The notes under the pieces are model-generated. The model saw only the letters and a list, made by a program, of their open reading frames with translations, ran no database searches and was not told the DNA's origin. Below are positions 55,179 through 63,143 of a stretch of DNA of 64,000 nucleotides, piece by piece; within the stretch, counting starts at the first letter, position 1, and every line of letters begins with the position of its first letter. Origin of the DNA: Isoptericola halalbus (GTDB lineage: Bacteria; Actinomycetota; Actinomycetes; Actinomycetales; Cellulomonadaceae). Position numbers and translations under genes: made by a program. Location: contig VJZX01000008.1 in assembly GCA_009663185.1 (NCBI GenBank), positions 98,511-162,510 of the forward strand, given 5' to 3'.

Positions 55179-56083
55179 TCAGGTCGTTCTGGCAGCGTCT
55201 GCCGACCCTCGTGCTCATCGCCCTCGCCGCGGCGACGGTCGGCGCGATGCTCGCGGCCCTGCGCTGAGACCCCGCCACGCCCGTGCATGCCGGCGACCAC
55301 CCGGAGCACGCGCTCGTGCTCCGCGAGCATCGCGGGGTCGACCAGCCGCGGGTCGTCGGCACGGCGTCCCGCGAGCACGGCGTCGAGGTAGCGCCGGTCG
55401 GCGTCGAGCCGCTCGACCGGTCGGGACGACGGCGTGCCGTGGCCGGGAACGAGCACGCGCGCCTGTGCGACCCAGGACGCGAGCCTGTCGAGCCCCGCGA
55501 GGTACGCGCTCAGCTCGGCAATGGTCTCGCCGACGTCGAAGGGCAGCGGGATCTCGATGTCGCTGAGCATGTCACCGACGACAAGCACTCCGCTGTCCGG
55601 AAGCCAGAGCGCCGTGTGCCCCGACGCATGGGCGTCATGCACGATCACGCGGGTCGCCGGCAGCTCGCTGTCCGCGTCGGGCACCTGGTCGCCGGGCAGT
55701 GGCGTCACGCGCGCGAAGAGCTCGAGCACCTCGGGCGGGTACGCGACGTCGGTGGTGAGCTCGGCCAGGAGCGCTTCCCGGCGCTCCGCGACCGCCCGCA
55801 CCGTCGCCGCCGACGCCCACCGCACGACCCCGGCCCCGTATCGCGGGTGCCAGAGCAGGTGGTCGTGGTGCGCGTGCGTCGAGAACCCGGCGACGACCCG
55901 CGCACCGAGCGCCTCGACGTCGTCGGCGACCGCCACCAGCTCGTCCGCCTCCCACGCCGGGTCGACAAGCAGGGCAGCGCGCACCGACGCCGCACGCGAC
56001 GGCCCGAGGACGAGCGTCGTCGTCGTGCTCATGCGTCGGCTGGTGCGCACGAGCACGCCGTCGGCGACCGGCACGAATCCCAT
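55169..56083 (-). CDS. MBL-fold metallo-hydrolase
   Basis: 304 aa. Dinuclear zinc motif HAHHDH at residues 70-75, then ASGHTALWLPDSGVLVVGD (His and Asp ligands) and VPGHG. Substrate unknown. ATG 56083 follows TACCGT (56090-56095) by 6 nt. The last 38 codons, rich in Arg/Glu/Gly, run antisense to the DUF6529 miniprotein genes, suggesting the original stop was lost or that the tail is dispensable. Confidence 0.9.
   Translation of the reverse strand: MGFVPVADGVLVRTSRRMSTTTTLVLGPSRAASVRAALLVDPAWEADELVAVADDVEALGARVVAGFSTHAHHDHLLWHPRYGAGVVRWASAATVRAVAERREALLAELTTDVAYPPEVLELFARVTPLPGDQVPDADSELPATRVIVHDAHASGHTALWLPDSGVLVVGDMLSDIEIPLPFDVGETIAELSAYLAGLDRLASWVAQARVLVPGHGTPSSRPVERLDADRRYLDAVLAGRRADDPRLVDPAMLAEHERVLRVVAGMHGRGGVSAQGREHRADRRRGEGDEHEGRQTLPERPDHG
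55175..55267 (+). CDS. 30-aa single-transmembrane miniprotein
   Basis: ATG 55175 overlaps the previous stop as ATGA. MIRSFWQRLPTLVLIALAAA continues to a short hydrophobic end (ATVGAMLAALR): basic N terminus plus one transmembrane helix. Third cistron of the DUF6529 unit. The opposite strand carries the 3' end of the MBL-fold gene, so this assignment is less certain. Confidence 0.5.
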   Translation: MIRSFWQRLPTLVLIALAAATVGAMLAALR

Positions 56084-56124
56084 CCCCGCACGGTACCGGC
56101 GAGGTTAATTCGTTGGACCGACGC

Positions 56125-56150
56125 CGTGCCGAGCGGGCAGGCTCGGCACG
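56125..56150 (+). promoter_or_regulatory. Hairpin in RIO1 kinase 5' region
   Basis: Perfect 10-bp stem CGTGCCGAGC/GCTCGGCACG with a 6-nt loop, 47 nt before a leader ORF. Upstream is an AT-rich GTTAATT stretch (56104-56110) that may be the promoter. No U tract, so not a clear terminator. Confidence 0.5.
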
Positions 56151-56196
56151 ACGACGCGCGAGTCTCGCGCGCCCGCACCGGAAGGAGGGCAGAGCC

Positions 56197-56295
56197 ATGG
56201 ACCGTCTCGCCATGCCCACCCGTTCCCCTCACCCGAGGAGCCTTCCGTGCACCCGTACACCCCTTCGTTCTCCCTGCCCGGCGCGGCAGACCTGA
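56197..56295 (+). CDS. Upstream ORF overlapping RIO1 kinase start
   Basis: ATG 56197 has a near-perfect GGAAGGAGGG eight nt upstream, stronger than most genes here. It encodes 32 residues rich in Arg, Pro, Ser (starting MDRLAMPTRSPHPRS) and runs 49 nt into the kinase gene in another frame. May act as a regulatory uORF; the peptide itself shows no conserved features. Confidence 0.4.
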   Translation: MDRLAMPTRSPHPRSLPCTRTPLRSPCPARQT

Positions 56296-57095
56296 CCGAG
56301 CCGGGACCCGACCAGCGCTGGTCCACCTGGACCACCGTGGCCAAGGGCCAGCGCGGCCCCGAGCCGCGGCCCGGCTGGGTCGTGACGTCGGCCGCCGCCC
56401 TCGACACCGAGCTCGGGATCCTCAAGACCGGCAAGGAGGCCGACGTCTTCCTCGTCGAGCGCGCCGTACCGGACGATCCCCACCAGGCGGCGCTGCTCGC
56501 GGCCAAGCGGTACCGCGGCCAGGAGCACCGCCAGTTCCACCGCGACGCCGAGTACACCGACGGTCGGCGTGTGCGCCGCACGCGCGACCAACGGGCGATC
56601 GAGGACCGCAAGTCCTCGTGGGGCCGCGCGGTGGCCGCGACCCAGTGGGCCGACGCCGAGTTCGGCGCGCTCTGCGCGCTGTGGGACGCCGGCGCGCCGG
56701 TCCCCTACCCCGTCCAGGTCGACGGCACCGAGCTGCTCATGCAGTTCGTCGGTTCGGTGGACGACGACGGTGTGCCCGTCGCCGCGCCGCGACTCGCACG
56801 CACGCGGCCCGACGGCGGCACGCTCGCCACGTGGTTCGACCAGCTCCGCGAGGGCATGGCCGTCCTGGCCCGCCTGGGCTGGGCCCACGGCGACCTGTCG
56901 CCGTACAACATCCTGGCCCACGGTGATCGGCTCGTGATCATCGACCTGCCCCAGGTGGTGGACCTGGTCGCGAACCCGTTCGGCGCGGACCTCCTCCACC
57001 GCGACTGCCGCAACGTCTGCGGCTGGTTCGCCGCGCGGGGCCTCACCGTCGACGCCGACGAGCTGTTCGCCGACGTCTTCGCCCAGGCCTGGTGA
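56247..57095 (+). CDS. RIO1-family serine kinase
   Basis: 282 aa, atypical protein kinase. P-loop GILKTGKEADVFLVE, ATP Lys in AAKRYRG, catalytic loop WAHGDLSPYNIL, metal loop IIDLPQVVD. Bacterial RIO1 targets are unknown; eukaryotic RIO1 acts in ribosome maturation. GTG 56247 has GAGGAG six nt upstream and lies within an upstream ORF, a layout suggesting translational control. Confidence 0.92.
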   Translation: MHPYTPSFSLPGAADLTEPGPDQRWSTWTTVAKGQRGPEPRPGWVVTSAAALDTELGILKTGKEADVFLVERAVPDDPHQAALLAAKRYRGQEHRQFHRDAEYTDGRRVRRTRDQRAIEDRKSSWGRAVAATQWADAEFGALCALWDAGAPVPYPVQVDGTELLMQFVGSVDDDGVPVAAPRLARTRPDGGTLATWFDQLREGMAVLARLGWAHGDLSPYNILAHGDRLVIIDLPQVVDLVANPFGADLLHRDCRNVCGWFAARGLTVDADELFADVFAQAW

Positions 57096-57140
57096 CACAC
57101 TCGTCCGGCACGCTCAGGGGCTGCGGCCTACGGTGGGTGC

Positions 57141-57542
57141 ATGGCGACGCTGCCGACCGACGGCTACGACCGCGAGGCGCTGCAGACATTCCTCGTGGAC
57201 TACCGGCTCGCGCTCGGGTCGGGCGACCTCGAGGCGCTCGACGACCGCTTCGCCTTCCCGGCGCTGCTCATCGAGCCGGAGGCCTCGACGCTCCTGCCCG
57301 ACCCGGAGGCCGTGCTGAGTGCCGCCCACCGACTCGACGGCGGCCGGGCGGAGGAGTCAGTCGCGACGGTGCCCGAGGTGCTCGCCGTCGAGCATGTGGG
57401 GTGGGCGCTGCTGTGGGTTGACGTTCGCTGGACCTCCGTGGACGAGAACGCGTCAGCGGTCGGCAGCGATCACGTGCGGTACCTGCTTCGGCGCGGGCGC
57501 GAGGCCTTCGAGATCTGTGTGGTCACGACCGTGGTCGAGTGA
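57141..57542 (+). CDS. NTF2-like/SnoaL-like small protein
   Basis: 133 aa. Single cone-shaped NTF2-type fold predicted from the helix-rich N terminus (REALQTFLVDYRLALGSGDLE) and beta-rich C terminus (GWALLWVDVRWTSVD, RYLLRRGREAFEICVV). Function unknown; such proteins bind small ligands or act as hydratases. ATG 57141 follows TACGGT (57129-57134) by 6 nt. Confidence 0.75.
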   Translation: MATLPTDGYDREALQTFLVDYRLALGSGDLEALDDRFAFPALLIEPEASTLLPDPEAVLSAAHRLDGGRAEESVATVPEVLAVEHVGWALLWVDVRWTSVDENASAVGSDHVRYLLRRGREAFEICVVTTVVE

Positions 57543-57552
57543 CCGGCGCCCG

Positions 57553-58152
57553 TCACCCGGTCAGCTCGAGCCGCAGCACCCAGCGCGGCAGGCGCCCGCT
57601 CGTCGCCGACGTCATGGCGACCCGCTCGAACCCGGCCTGCTCGAACAGTCCCACCGTCCCCACGAACGCAGCGCTCACCGGCACGCGCCGACCCGGCTCG
57701 GGCTCGACCGGGAAGCCCTCGAGCACGCGCGCCCCGTGCTCGCGCGCATACTCGACCGCCCCGTCCAGCAGCGCCCGGGCGACCCCGCGACGGCGGTGTC
57801 CCGGCCGCACGGTGAAGCACATGATCGCCCAGGTGGTCGGCCAGGTCTCGGGTTCGCCGGGTGGCAGGACGCGGGAGCGCTGCAGCGTGCGGCTGGCGGA
57901 CTTCGGGGCGAGACCGAGCCAGCCGACGACGGTGCCGGCCTCGCCGGGCACGTCCTCCTCGTCGAGGTAGGCGAGCAAGCCCGGCGCGGGCTCCTTCGTG
58001 GCGAGCTCCCGCAGGTAGTCCTCCCGCCGGGACGCGTCCTCGTTGGGAGGCAGGCGCCAGTGCATGCACCAGCACGCCTGATCGCGGCCGCTCGGGTTGA
58101 GCAAGGTCGCGACGTCGTCGAACCGGTCGGCGGTGGCGGGCTCGATCCGCAT
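57553..58152 (-). CDS. GNAT family N-acetyltransferase
   Basis: 199 aa. N-terminal CWCMHWRLPPNED is a hallmark of one actinobacterial GNAT group; acetyl-CoA motif FTVRPGHRRRGVARALLDG; C-terminal VGTVGLFEQAGFERVA. Target unknown. ATG 58152 has GGGAGG immediately before; ATG 58182 would overlap the promoter region of the divergent SRPBCC gene. Confidence 0.87.
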   Translation of the reverse strand: MRIEPATADRFDDVATLLNPSGRDQACWCMHWRLPPNEDASRREDYLRELATKEPAPGLLAYLDEEDVPGEAGTVVGWLGLAPKSASRTLQRSRVLPPGEPETWPTTWAIMCFTVRPGHRRRGVARALLDGAVEYAREHGARVLEGFPVEPEPGRRVPVSAAFVGTVGLFEQAGFERVAMTSATSGRLPRWVLRLELTG

Positions 58153-58201
58153 GCCTCCCAGCCTAGGAGGGCCTTCCGACATGGCCGCTCGGATGGTTAA
58201 A

Positions 58202-58219
58202 TATAAGTATCTACTTATA
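58202..58219. promoter_or_regulatory. AT-rich palindrome, likely ArsR-family operator
   Basis: Perfect inverted repeat TATAAGTATCTACTTATA in a strongly GC-rich region, directly followed by the AGGAGG of the SRPBCC-arsR operon. Probably contains the -10 as well as the operator. It also faces the divergent GNAT gene. Confidence 0.75.
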
Positions 58220-58230
58220 GAGGAGGCGTC

Positions 58231-58875
58231 ATGAGCATCATGATCGACCCCGTCGCGACGGCCGGACTGGTGACCCGCGAGGTCCGCCGCGGCGAGCGCG
58301 ACGACACGCCCACCAAGATCGCCGTCGCCCGCCGCACCTACGCCGCCGAGCGCGCCGACCTGTGGGACGCCGTCACCTCGCCCGAGCGTCTCCCTCGCTG
58401 GTTCCTGCCCGTCAGCGGCGACCTGTCCGTCGGCGGCCGGTACCAGCTCGAGGGCAACGCCGGCGGCGTCGTCCAGGAGTGCGATGCACCCGAATGGTTC
58501 GCCGTCACATGGGAGTTCGGCGGCGGCATGTCCTGGCTCGAGGTCCGCCTGACGGAGTCGGACGCCGGCACGACGCTCGAGCTCGCGCACGAGTCGCCCG
58601 TGGTGCCGGAGTTCTGGGACCAGTTCGGCCCGGGCGCCGTGGGCGTTGGCTGGGACCTCGGCCTCATGGGCCTCGGCCTGCACGTGGAGGGTGGGCAGGA
58701 CACCGACCCCGCCGCCGGTGAGGCCTGGACGCTCTCGCCCGACGGCGTCGAGTTCGTCCGGCTCGCGAGCACCGGCTGGGCGGACGCGGCCGTCGCCGAC
58801 GGCGACGAGGAGGCCGCCGCGCACGAGGCCGCGGCGCGCACCGTCGCCTTCTACACGACGCCGCCCGAGGCCTGA
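58231..58875 (+). CDS. SRPBCC (AHSA1-like) domain protein
   Basis: 214 aa. RTYAAERADLWDAVTSPERLPRWFLPVSGD, FAVTWEFGGGMSWLEVRL and TTLELAHESPV define the START/SRPBCC hydrophobic-pocket fold. Long Asp/Ala-rich C terminus. Pairs with the ArsR gene in many actinobacteria, suggesting ligand binding under repressor control. ATG 58231 has AGGAGG five nt upstream. Confidence 0.9.
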   Translation: MSIMIDPVATAGLVTREVRRGERDDTPTKIAVARRTYAAERADLWDAVTSPERLPRWFLPVSGDLSVGGRYQLEGNAGGVVQECDAPEWFAVTWEFGGGMSWLEVRLTESDAGTTLELAHESPVVPEFWDQFGPGAVGVGWDLGLMGLGLHVEGGQDTDPAAGEAWTLSPDGVEFVRLASTGWADAAVADGDEEAAAHEAAARTVAFYTTPPEA

Positions 58876-59277
58876 GTGGACCACGCACCCGCCCGCGTCT
58901 TCGAGGCGCTCGGCGACCCGGTCCGACGTCGGGTGCTCGAGCTTCTGCAGACGGCCGGCGAGCAGCCGGCCGGCGCGCTCGTGGACGCCCTGCAGGAGCA
59001 GGCCCGCCTCTCGCAGCCCGCGGTGTCCCAGCACCTGCGCGTCCTGCGCGAGGCAGGTCTCGTCCAGGTGCGGCCCGACGGCACGCGCCGGCTGTACGCG
59101 GTCGACGCCACGGGCGTCGACGCGGCCCGCGCGTGGCTCGACCGATTCGCCGACACGTTCGTCCAGCCGCTGGACGCGCTCGAGACGGAGCTCGCCCGCG
59201 GGCGTCGCGAGCGCCGTCGGACTCAGGTCGGCCGGCGCGCTGATGCTGAGGTGCGCGACAGGGCTTCGGGAGCTTGA
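58876..59277 (+). CDS. ArsR family transcriptional regulator
   Basis: 133 aa, winged helix: ALGDPVRRRVLELLQ, LSQPAVSQHLRVLREAGLV, VRPDGTRRLYAVD. No metal-binding Cys pair, so a non-metal sensor type. GTG 58876 begins immediately after the SRPBCC stop, so they are one operon. The palindrome at 58202 is the probable autoregulatory site. Confidence 0.92.
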   Translation: MDHAPARVFEALGDPVRRRVLELLQTAGEQPAGALVDALQEQARLSQPAVSQHLRVLREAGLVQVRPDGTRRLYAVDATGVDAARAWLDRFADTFVQPLDALETELARGRRERRRTQVGRRADAEVRDRASGA

Positions 59278-59345
59278 CGTAGTGCCTGCGGGGAGTCGAT
59301 GACGGCATCTCTCGAAATCGACGAAAGTTGCGCGACGATGCAGTG

Positions 59346-59771
59346 ATGGAGCAGAACATCACGGTCGAGATCGCGGCACCGGCAGAGCGCGTCTGGGAGG
59401 TGTTGACCGATGCCGAGCGGTGGTCGGAGTGGACCGAGACGGTGACCTCGGTGAGGCGGCTCGACGAGGGGCCGCTGCGGTCCGGGTCGCGGGCCACGAT
59501 CAACCAGCCCAAGATCCCCGAGACCGAATACGTCGTGACCGAGCTTGACCCCGGGCGGTCGTTCACCTGGGCCGCCACCGGTCCCGGGGTGACGACCACT
59601 GCGCGGCACGACGTCGAGGCGCTGCCAGGTGGCGGCAGCCGGGTGACCCTGGCCGTCGAGCAGGGCGGCTGGCTCGGGTCGGTGATGGGCCGGCTCTATC
59701 GCGGGCTGACCGATCGCTATCTCGCGAACGAGGCGGCCGGCCTGAAGTCACGATGTGAGGGTGAGCGATGA
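59346..59771 (+). CDS. SRPBCC family protein (polyketide cyclase-like)
   Basis: 141 aa. ITVEIAAPAERVWEVLTDAERWSEWTETV, then GSRATINQPKIPETEYVV and TLAVEQGGWLG. Unknown ligand. Same direction as the ArsR/SRPBCC pair, 68 nt downstream, possibly cotranscribed. ATG 59346 is used; a TTG at 59328 would add six residues. Confidence 0.87.
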   Translation: MEQNITVEIAAPAERVWEVLTDAERWSEWTETVTSVRRLDEGPLRSGSRATINQPKIPETEYVVTELDPGRSFTWAATGPGVTTTARHDVEALPGGGSRVTLAVEQGGWLGSVMGRLYRGLTDRYLANEAAGLKSRCEGER

Positions 59772-59819
59772 GTTCAGCAGCACGCGCTCGCAGCGGTTCG
59801 TCGCGGCGCGTCGTCGGGG

Positions 59820-62800
59820 CTAGCGGAAGTCCCGGGAGCGGGTCGCCACCGGCAGGCGCAGCGGGGCGAGGTGCTCGGCGAGCAGGTTGACCGCGCCGTC
59901 GGCCCGCTCGACCTGCCCCCGGACGACCATGGCCGGCGCGCCACGCGCGACCGTGCGGAAGCGTCGCCACAGCCCCGGCGTGCAGATGACGTTGAGCAGG
60001 CCGGTCTCGTCCTCGAGCGACAGGAACGTCACGCCGCCCGCGGTGCCCGGACGCTGCCGGTGCGTCACGACGCCGCCCACGGCCACGCGCCGGCCGGGGT
60101 CGGTGGCGGCGACCTGCGCCACCGTGAGCACGCCCGCGCGCTCGAGCCCGTCGCGCACGTGCTCGAGCGGCGAGGAGGAGTCCGGCGTGATCCCGGTCGC
60201 CCACGCGTCGGCGACGTCGATCTCGAGCCCGCTCAGGCCCGGCAGGGCCGGGGCGGCAACGCCCACGCTCACGCCCTCGAGCGTGGCCGGACCCTCCTGC
60301 CCGAGCGCGCCCGCGGCCCACAGCCCCTCGCGACGCGTGACGCCGAGGCTCTGGAGCGCCCCGGCGGTCGCGAGCGCCTCGAGCTGGGCCGTGCTGAGGT
60401 CGATGCGACGGACGAGGTCGCGCATGTCCCGGAAGGCCCCGTGCGCCTCGCGCTCGGCGACCACGGCCTCGGCCAGGTCCTTGCCCAGCCCTCGCACGCT
60501 GCTCAGCCCGAGCCGGACGCCGAGCGTCAGGTCGGGCTCGGGCCCGAACGCGGCGTCGACGCGCATGTCGACGTGCACCCGCGCCGCCGGCCGGAGGGCC
60601 GGGGCGCCGCCGTCGGGCAGCCTCTCCACGCCCGCGAGCGCCAGCGAGGCGCCCACGTCGGGGCGCAGCACGGTCACGCCGTGCCGGCGGGCGTCGGCCG
60701 CGAGCGACTGCGGTGAGTAGAAGCCCATGGGCTGCGCGGCGAGCAGGCCCGCGTAGAACGGGGCGGGGTGGTGGACCTTGAGCCATGAGCTGGCGTAGAC
60801 GAGGAACGCGAACGAGTACGCGTGCGACTCGGGGAAGCCGAAGTCGGCGAACGCCTTGAGCTTGTCGTAGATCTCCTCCTGCACCTCGGGCGGCACGCCG
60901 CGCTCGGTCATGCCTTCGGTGAGGCGACCGTGCAGGGCCTCCATGCGCTCGCGCGACCGCTTGGAGCCCATGGCCCGCCGCAGCAGGTCGGACTCGGCCG
61001 GCGAGAAGCCCGCGACGTCGATCGCCATCTGCATGAGCTGCTCCTGGAACAGCGGGACGCCGAGCGTACGCTTCAGCGAGGGTTCGAGCAGCGGGTGCAG
61101 GTACGTCACGGGCGCACGGCCGCGCGCACGGTCGATGTAGGGGTGCACGGACCCGCCCTGGATGGGCCCGGGGCGGATGAGCGCGACCTCGATGACGATG
61201 TCGTAGAACGTCTTCGGCTGCAGCCGCGGCAGCGTCGCCATCTGCGCGCGCGACTCGACCTGGAACACCCCGACCGTGTCGGCCGCGCACAGCAGCTCGT
61301 AGACCGCGGGGTCGTCGTCGGGCAGCCCGTGCAGGGTCAGCTGCTCGCCCGTCTGCTCCTCGACCGCCTCGAAGGCATAGCGGATCGCGGTGAGCATGCC
61401 GAGCCCGAGCAGGTCGAACTTCACCAGGCCCGCGTCGGCGCAGTCGTCCTTGTCCCACTGCAGGACGGTGCGGCCCTCCATGCGCGCCCACTCGACGGGG
61501 CACACCTCGATCACCGGCCGGTCGCACATGACCATGCCGCCCGAGTGGATGCCCAGGTGCCGGGGCAGGCGCAGCATGCGGTCGGCCAGGTCGAGCACCG
61601 GCTCAGGGATCTCGCCCTCCTCCGCTGCCGACGCCGGTGCCTGCGCGGGCACGACGTCGTGCGAGTCGTCGGCCCGGCCCGCCGGGTCCGGCCCGCCGCG
61701 CAGGGAGCCCCACCGTTCGATCGACTTGGACCACGCGTCCTGCTGCCCGACGTCGTACCCCAGCGCGCGGGCGGCGTCGCGCACCGCCGAGCGCGGCCGG
61801 TAGGAGATGACGTTCGCGACCTGCGCGGCGTGCGTCCGACCGAACTTCGCGTAGACGTGCTGGATGACCTCCTCGCGCCGCACCGACTCGATGTCGACGT
61901 CGATGTCGGGCGGGCCGTCGCGCTCGGGCGCGAGGAACCGCTCGAACAGCAGGCCGTGCTTCACCGCGTCGACGGCGGTGATGCCGAGCGCGTAGCAGAC
62001 CGCGGAGTTGGCCGCGCTCCCCCGCCCCTGGCACAGGATGCCGTGGGTGCGGCAGAACTCGACCAGGTCGTAGACGACGAGGAAGTAGCCTCCGAAGCCG
62101 AGCTTCTCGATCACCGCCAGCTCGTGGTCGATCTGCGCCCACGCGCCCGGGACCCGCTCGGCTTCCCGAGGCCCGTACCGCTCCACGCCCCCGCGCCGGA
62201 CGAGCTCGCGCAGCCAGGACGCCTCGTCGTGCCCCTCAGGGACCGGGTACGGGGGCAGGTTCGGCGCGACGAGGTCGAGGTCGAACGCGCACTCGGCGGC
62301 CAGGTCGGCCGCCGCCACCACGGCCTGCGGATGACGCCGGTGCAGCGCGAGCATCTCCTCGGCGGACCGCAGGTGCGCCGTGGGGCCGCCGGGCAGCCAG
62401 CCGTCCATCGCGTCGAGCGACGAGCGGGCGCGCACCGCGGCGAGCGCCCCGGCGAGGTCGGCGTCGCGCGGGCGGGCGTAGTGCGCGGCCGTCGTGGCGA
62501 CGAGCGGGTGGCGGGCGGCGCGCGCGAGGCCGGCGAGGGCGTCGTGCAGGTCGGCGTCGCGCGGGTCGCCCGTGGCCGTGATCTCGACGGCGACGTTGCC
62601 GCGCCCGAACACCTCGGTCAGCCGGTCGAGCTCGCGGCGCGCGGCATCCGGGCCGTCGTCGGCCAGGGCGCGGCGGACGGCGCCCTTGCGGCAGCCGGTG
62701 AGCACGAGCCATTGCCCGCCCGCCTCGCCGCCGAGCGTCTCGAGGCGGTAGCGCGCCTTGCCCTTGACGCCCGCGTCGAGGTGGGCCGTGGCGATCGCGC

Positions 62801-63143
62801 GTGACAGGTTGCGGTACCCCTGGGCGCCGCGCGCGAGGACGAGCAGGTGGGTCGAGCGCGGGTCGGGCAAGCCCGTGGGATCGTCGAGCACGGGCGCACC
62901 GCCGGGCACGGGCGCCTCGAGGTGCAGCTCGGCACCGAACACGGTCGGCAGCTCCACGGCCTTGGCCGCCTGCGAGAACCGCACCACCCCGTACAGGCCG
63001 TCGTGGTCGGTGACCGCGAGCGCCTCCAGCCCCAGGCGCGCGGCCTCGGCGGCGAGCTCCTCCGGGTGCGAGGCGCCGTCGAGGAAGCTGAACGCCGAGT
63101 GCGCGTGCAGCTCGGCGTACCGCGCCTGCGCAGGCCTAGTCAT
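59820..63143 (-). CDS. dnaE2: Error-prone DNA polymerase DnaE2
   Basis: C-family polymerase of the mutagenic ImuA'/ImuB/DnaE2 SOS mutasome, 1107 aa. N-terminal PHP domain (LHAHSAFSFLDGAS, AVTDHDGLYGVV), catalytic palm Asp in PPDIDVDIES, GRGSAANSAVCYALGIT, fingers and a C-terminal OB domain (VAVGGVVTHRQRPGTAGG). Lacks the replicative DnaE1 tau-binding tail. ATG 63143 overlaps the imuB stop by 8 nt, coupling the two. Confidence 0.96.
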   Translation of the reverse strand: MTRPAQARYAELHAHSAFSFLDGASHPEELAAEAARLGLEALAVTDHDGLYGVVRFSQAAKAVELPTVFGAELHLEAPVPGGAPVLDDPTGLPDPRSTHLLVLARGAQGYRNLSRAIATAHLDAGVKGKARYRLETLGGEAGGQWLVLTGCRKGAVRRALADDGPDAARRELDRLTEVFGRGNVAVEITATGDPRDADLHDALAGLARAARHPLVATTAAHYARPRDADLAGALAAVRARSSLDAMDGWLPGGPTAHLRSAEEMLALHRRHPQAVVAAADLAAECAFDLDLVAPNLPPYPVPEGHDEASWLRELVRRGGVERYGPREAERVPGAWAQIDHELAVIEKLGFGGYFLVVYDLVEFCRTHGILCQGRGSAANSAVCYALGITAVDAVKHGLLFERFLAPERDGPPDIDVDIESVRREEVIQHVYAKFGRTHAAQVANVISYRPRSAVRDAARALGYDVGQQDAWSKSIERWGSLRGGPDPAGRADDSHDVVPAQAPASAAEEGEIPEPVLDLADRMLRLPRHLGIHSGGMVMCDRPVIEVCPVEWARMEGRTVLQWDKDDCADAGLVKFDLLGLGMLTAIRYAFEAVEEQTGEQLTLHGLPDDDPAVYELLCAADTVGVFQVESRAQMATLPRLQPKTFYDIVIEVALIRPGPIQGGSVHPYIDRARGRAPVTYLHPLLEPSLKRTLGVPLFQEQLMQMAIDVAGFSPAESDLLRRAMGSKRSRERMEALHGRLTEGMTERGVPPEVQEEIYDKLKAFADFGFPESHAYSFAFLVYASSWLKVHHPAPFYAGLLAAQPMGFYSPQSLAADARRHGVTVLRPDVGASLALAGVERLPDGGAPALRPAARVHVDMRVDAAFGPEPDLTLGVRLGLSSVRGLGKDLAEAVVAEREAHGAFRDMRDLVRRIDLSTAQLEALATAGALQSLGVTRREGLWAAGALGQEGPATLEGVSVGVAAPALPGLSGLEIDVADAWATGITPDSSSPLEHVRDGLERAGVLTVAQVAATDPGRRVAVGGVVTHRQRPGTAGGVTFLSLEDETGLLNVICTPGLWRRFRTVARGAPAMVVRGQVERADGAVNLLAEHLAPLRLPVATRSRDFR

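Noticed and set aside
60822..62804. A 660-codon plus-strand frame opposite dnaE2
   Set aside because: Antisense shadow; the dnaE2 frame has all PHP and polymerase motifs.
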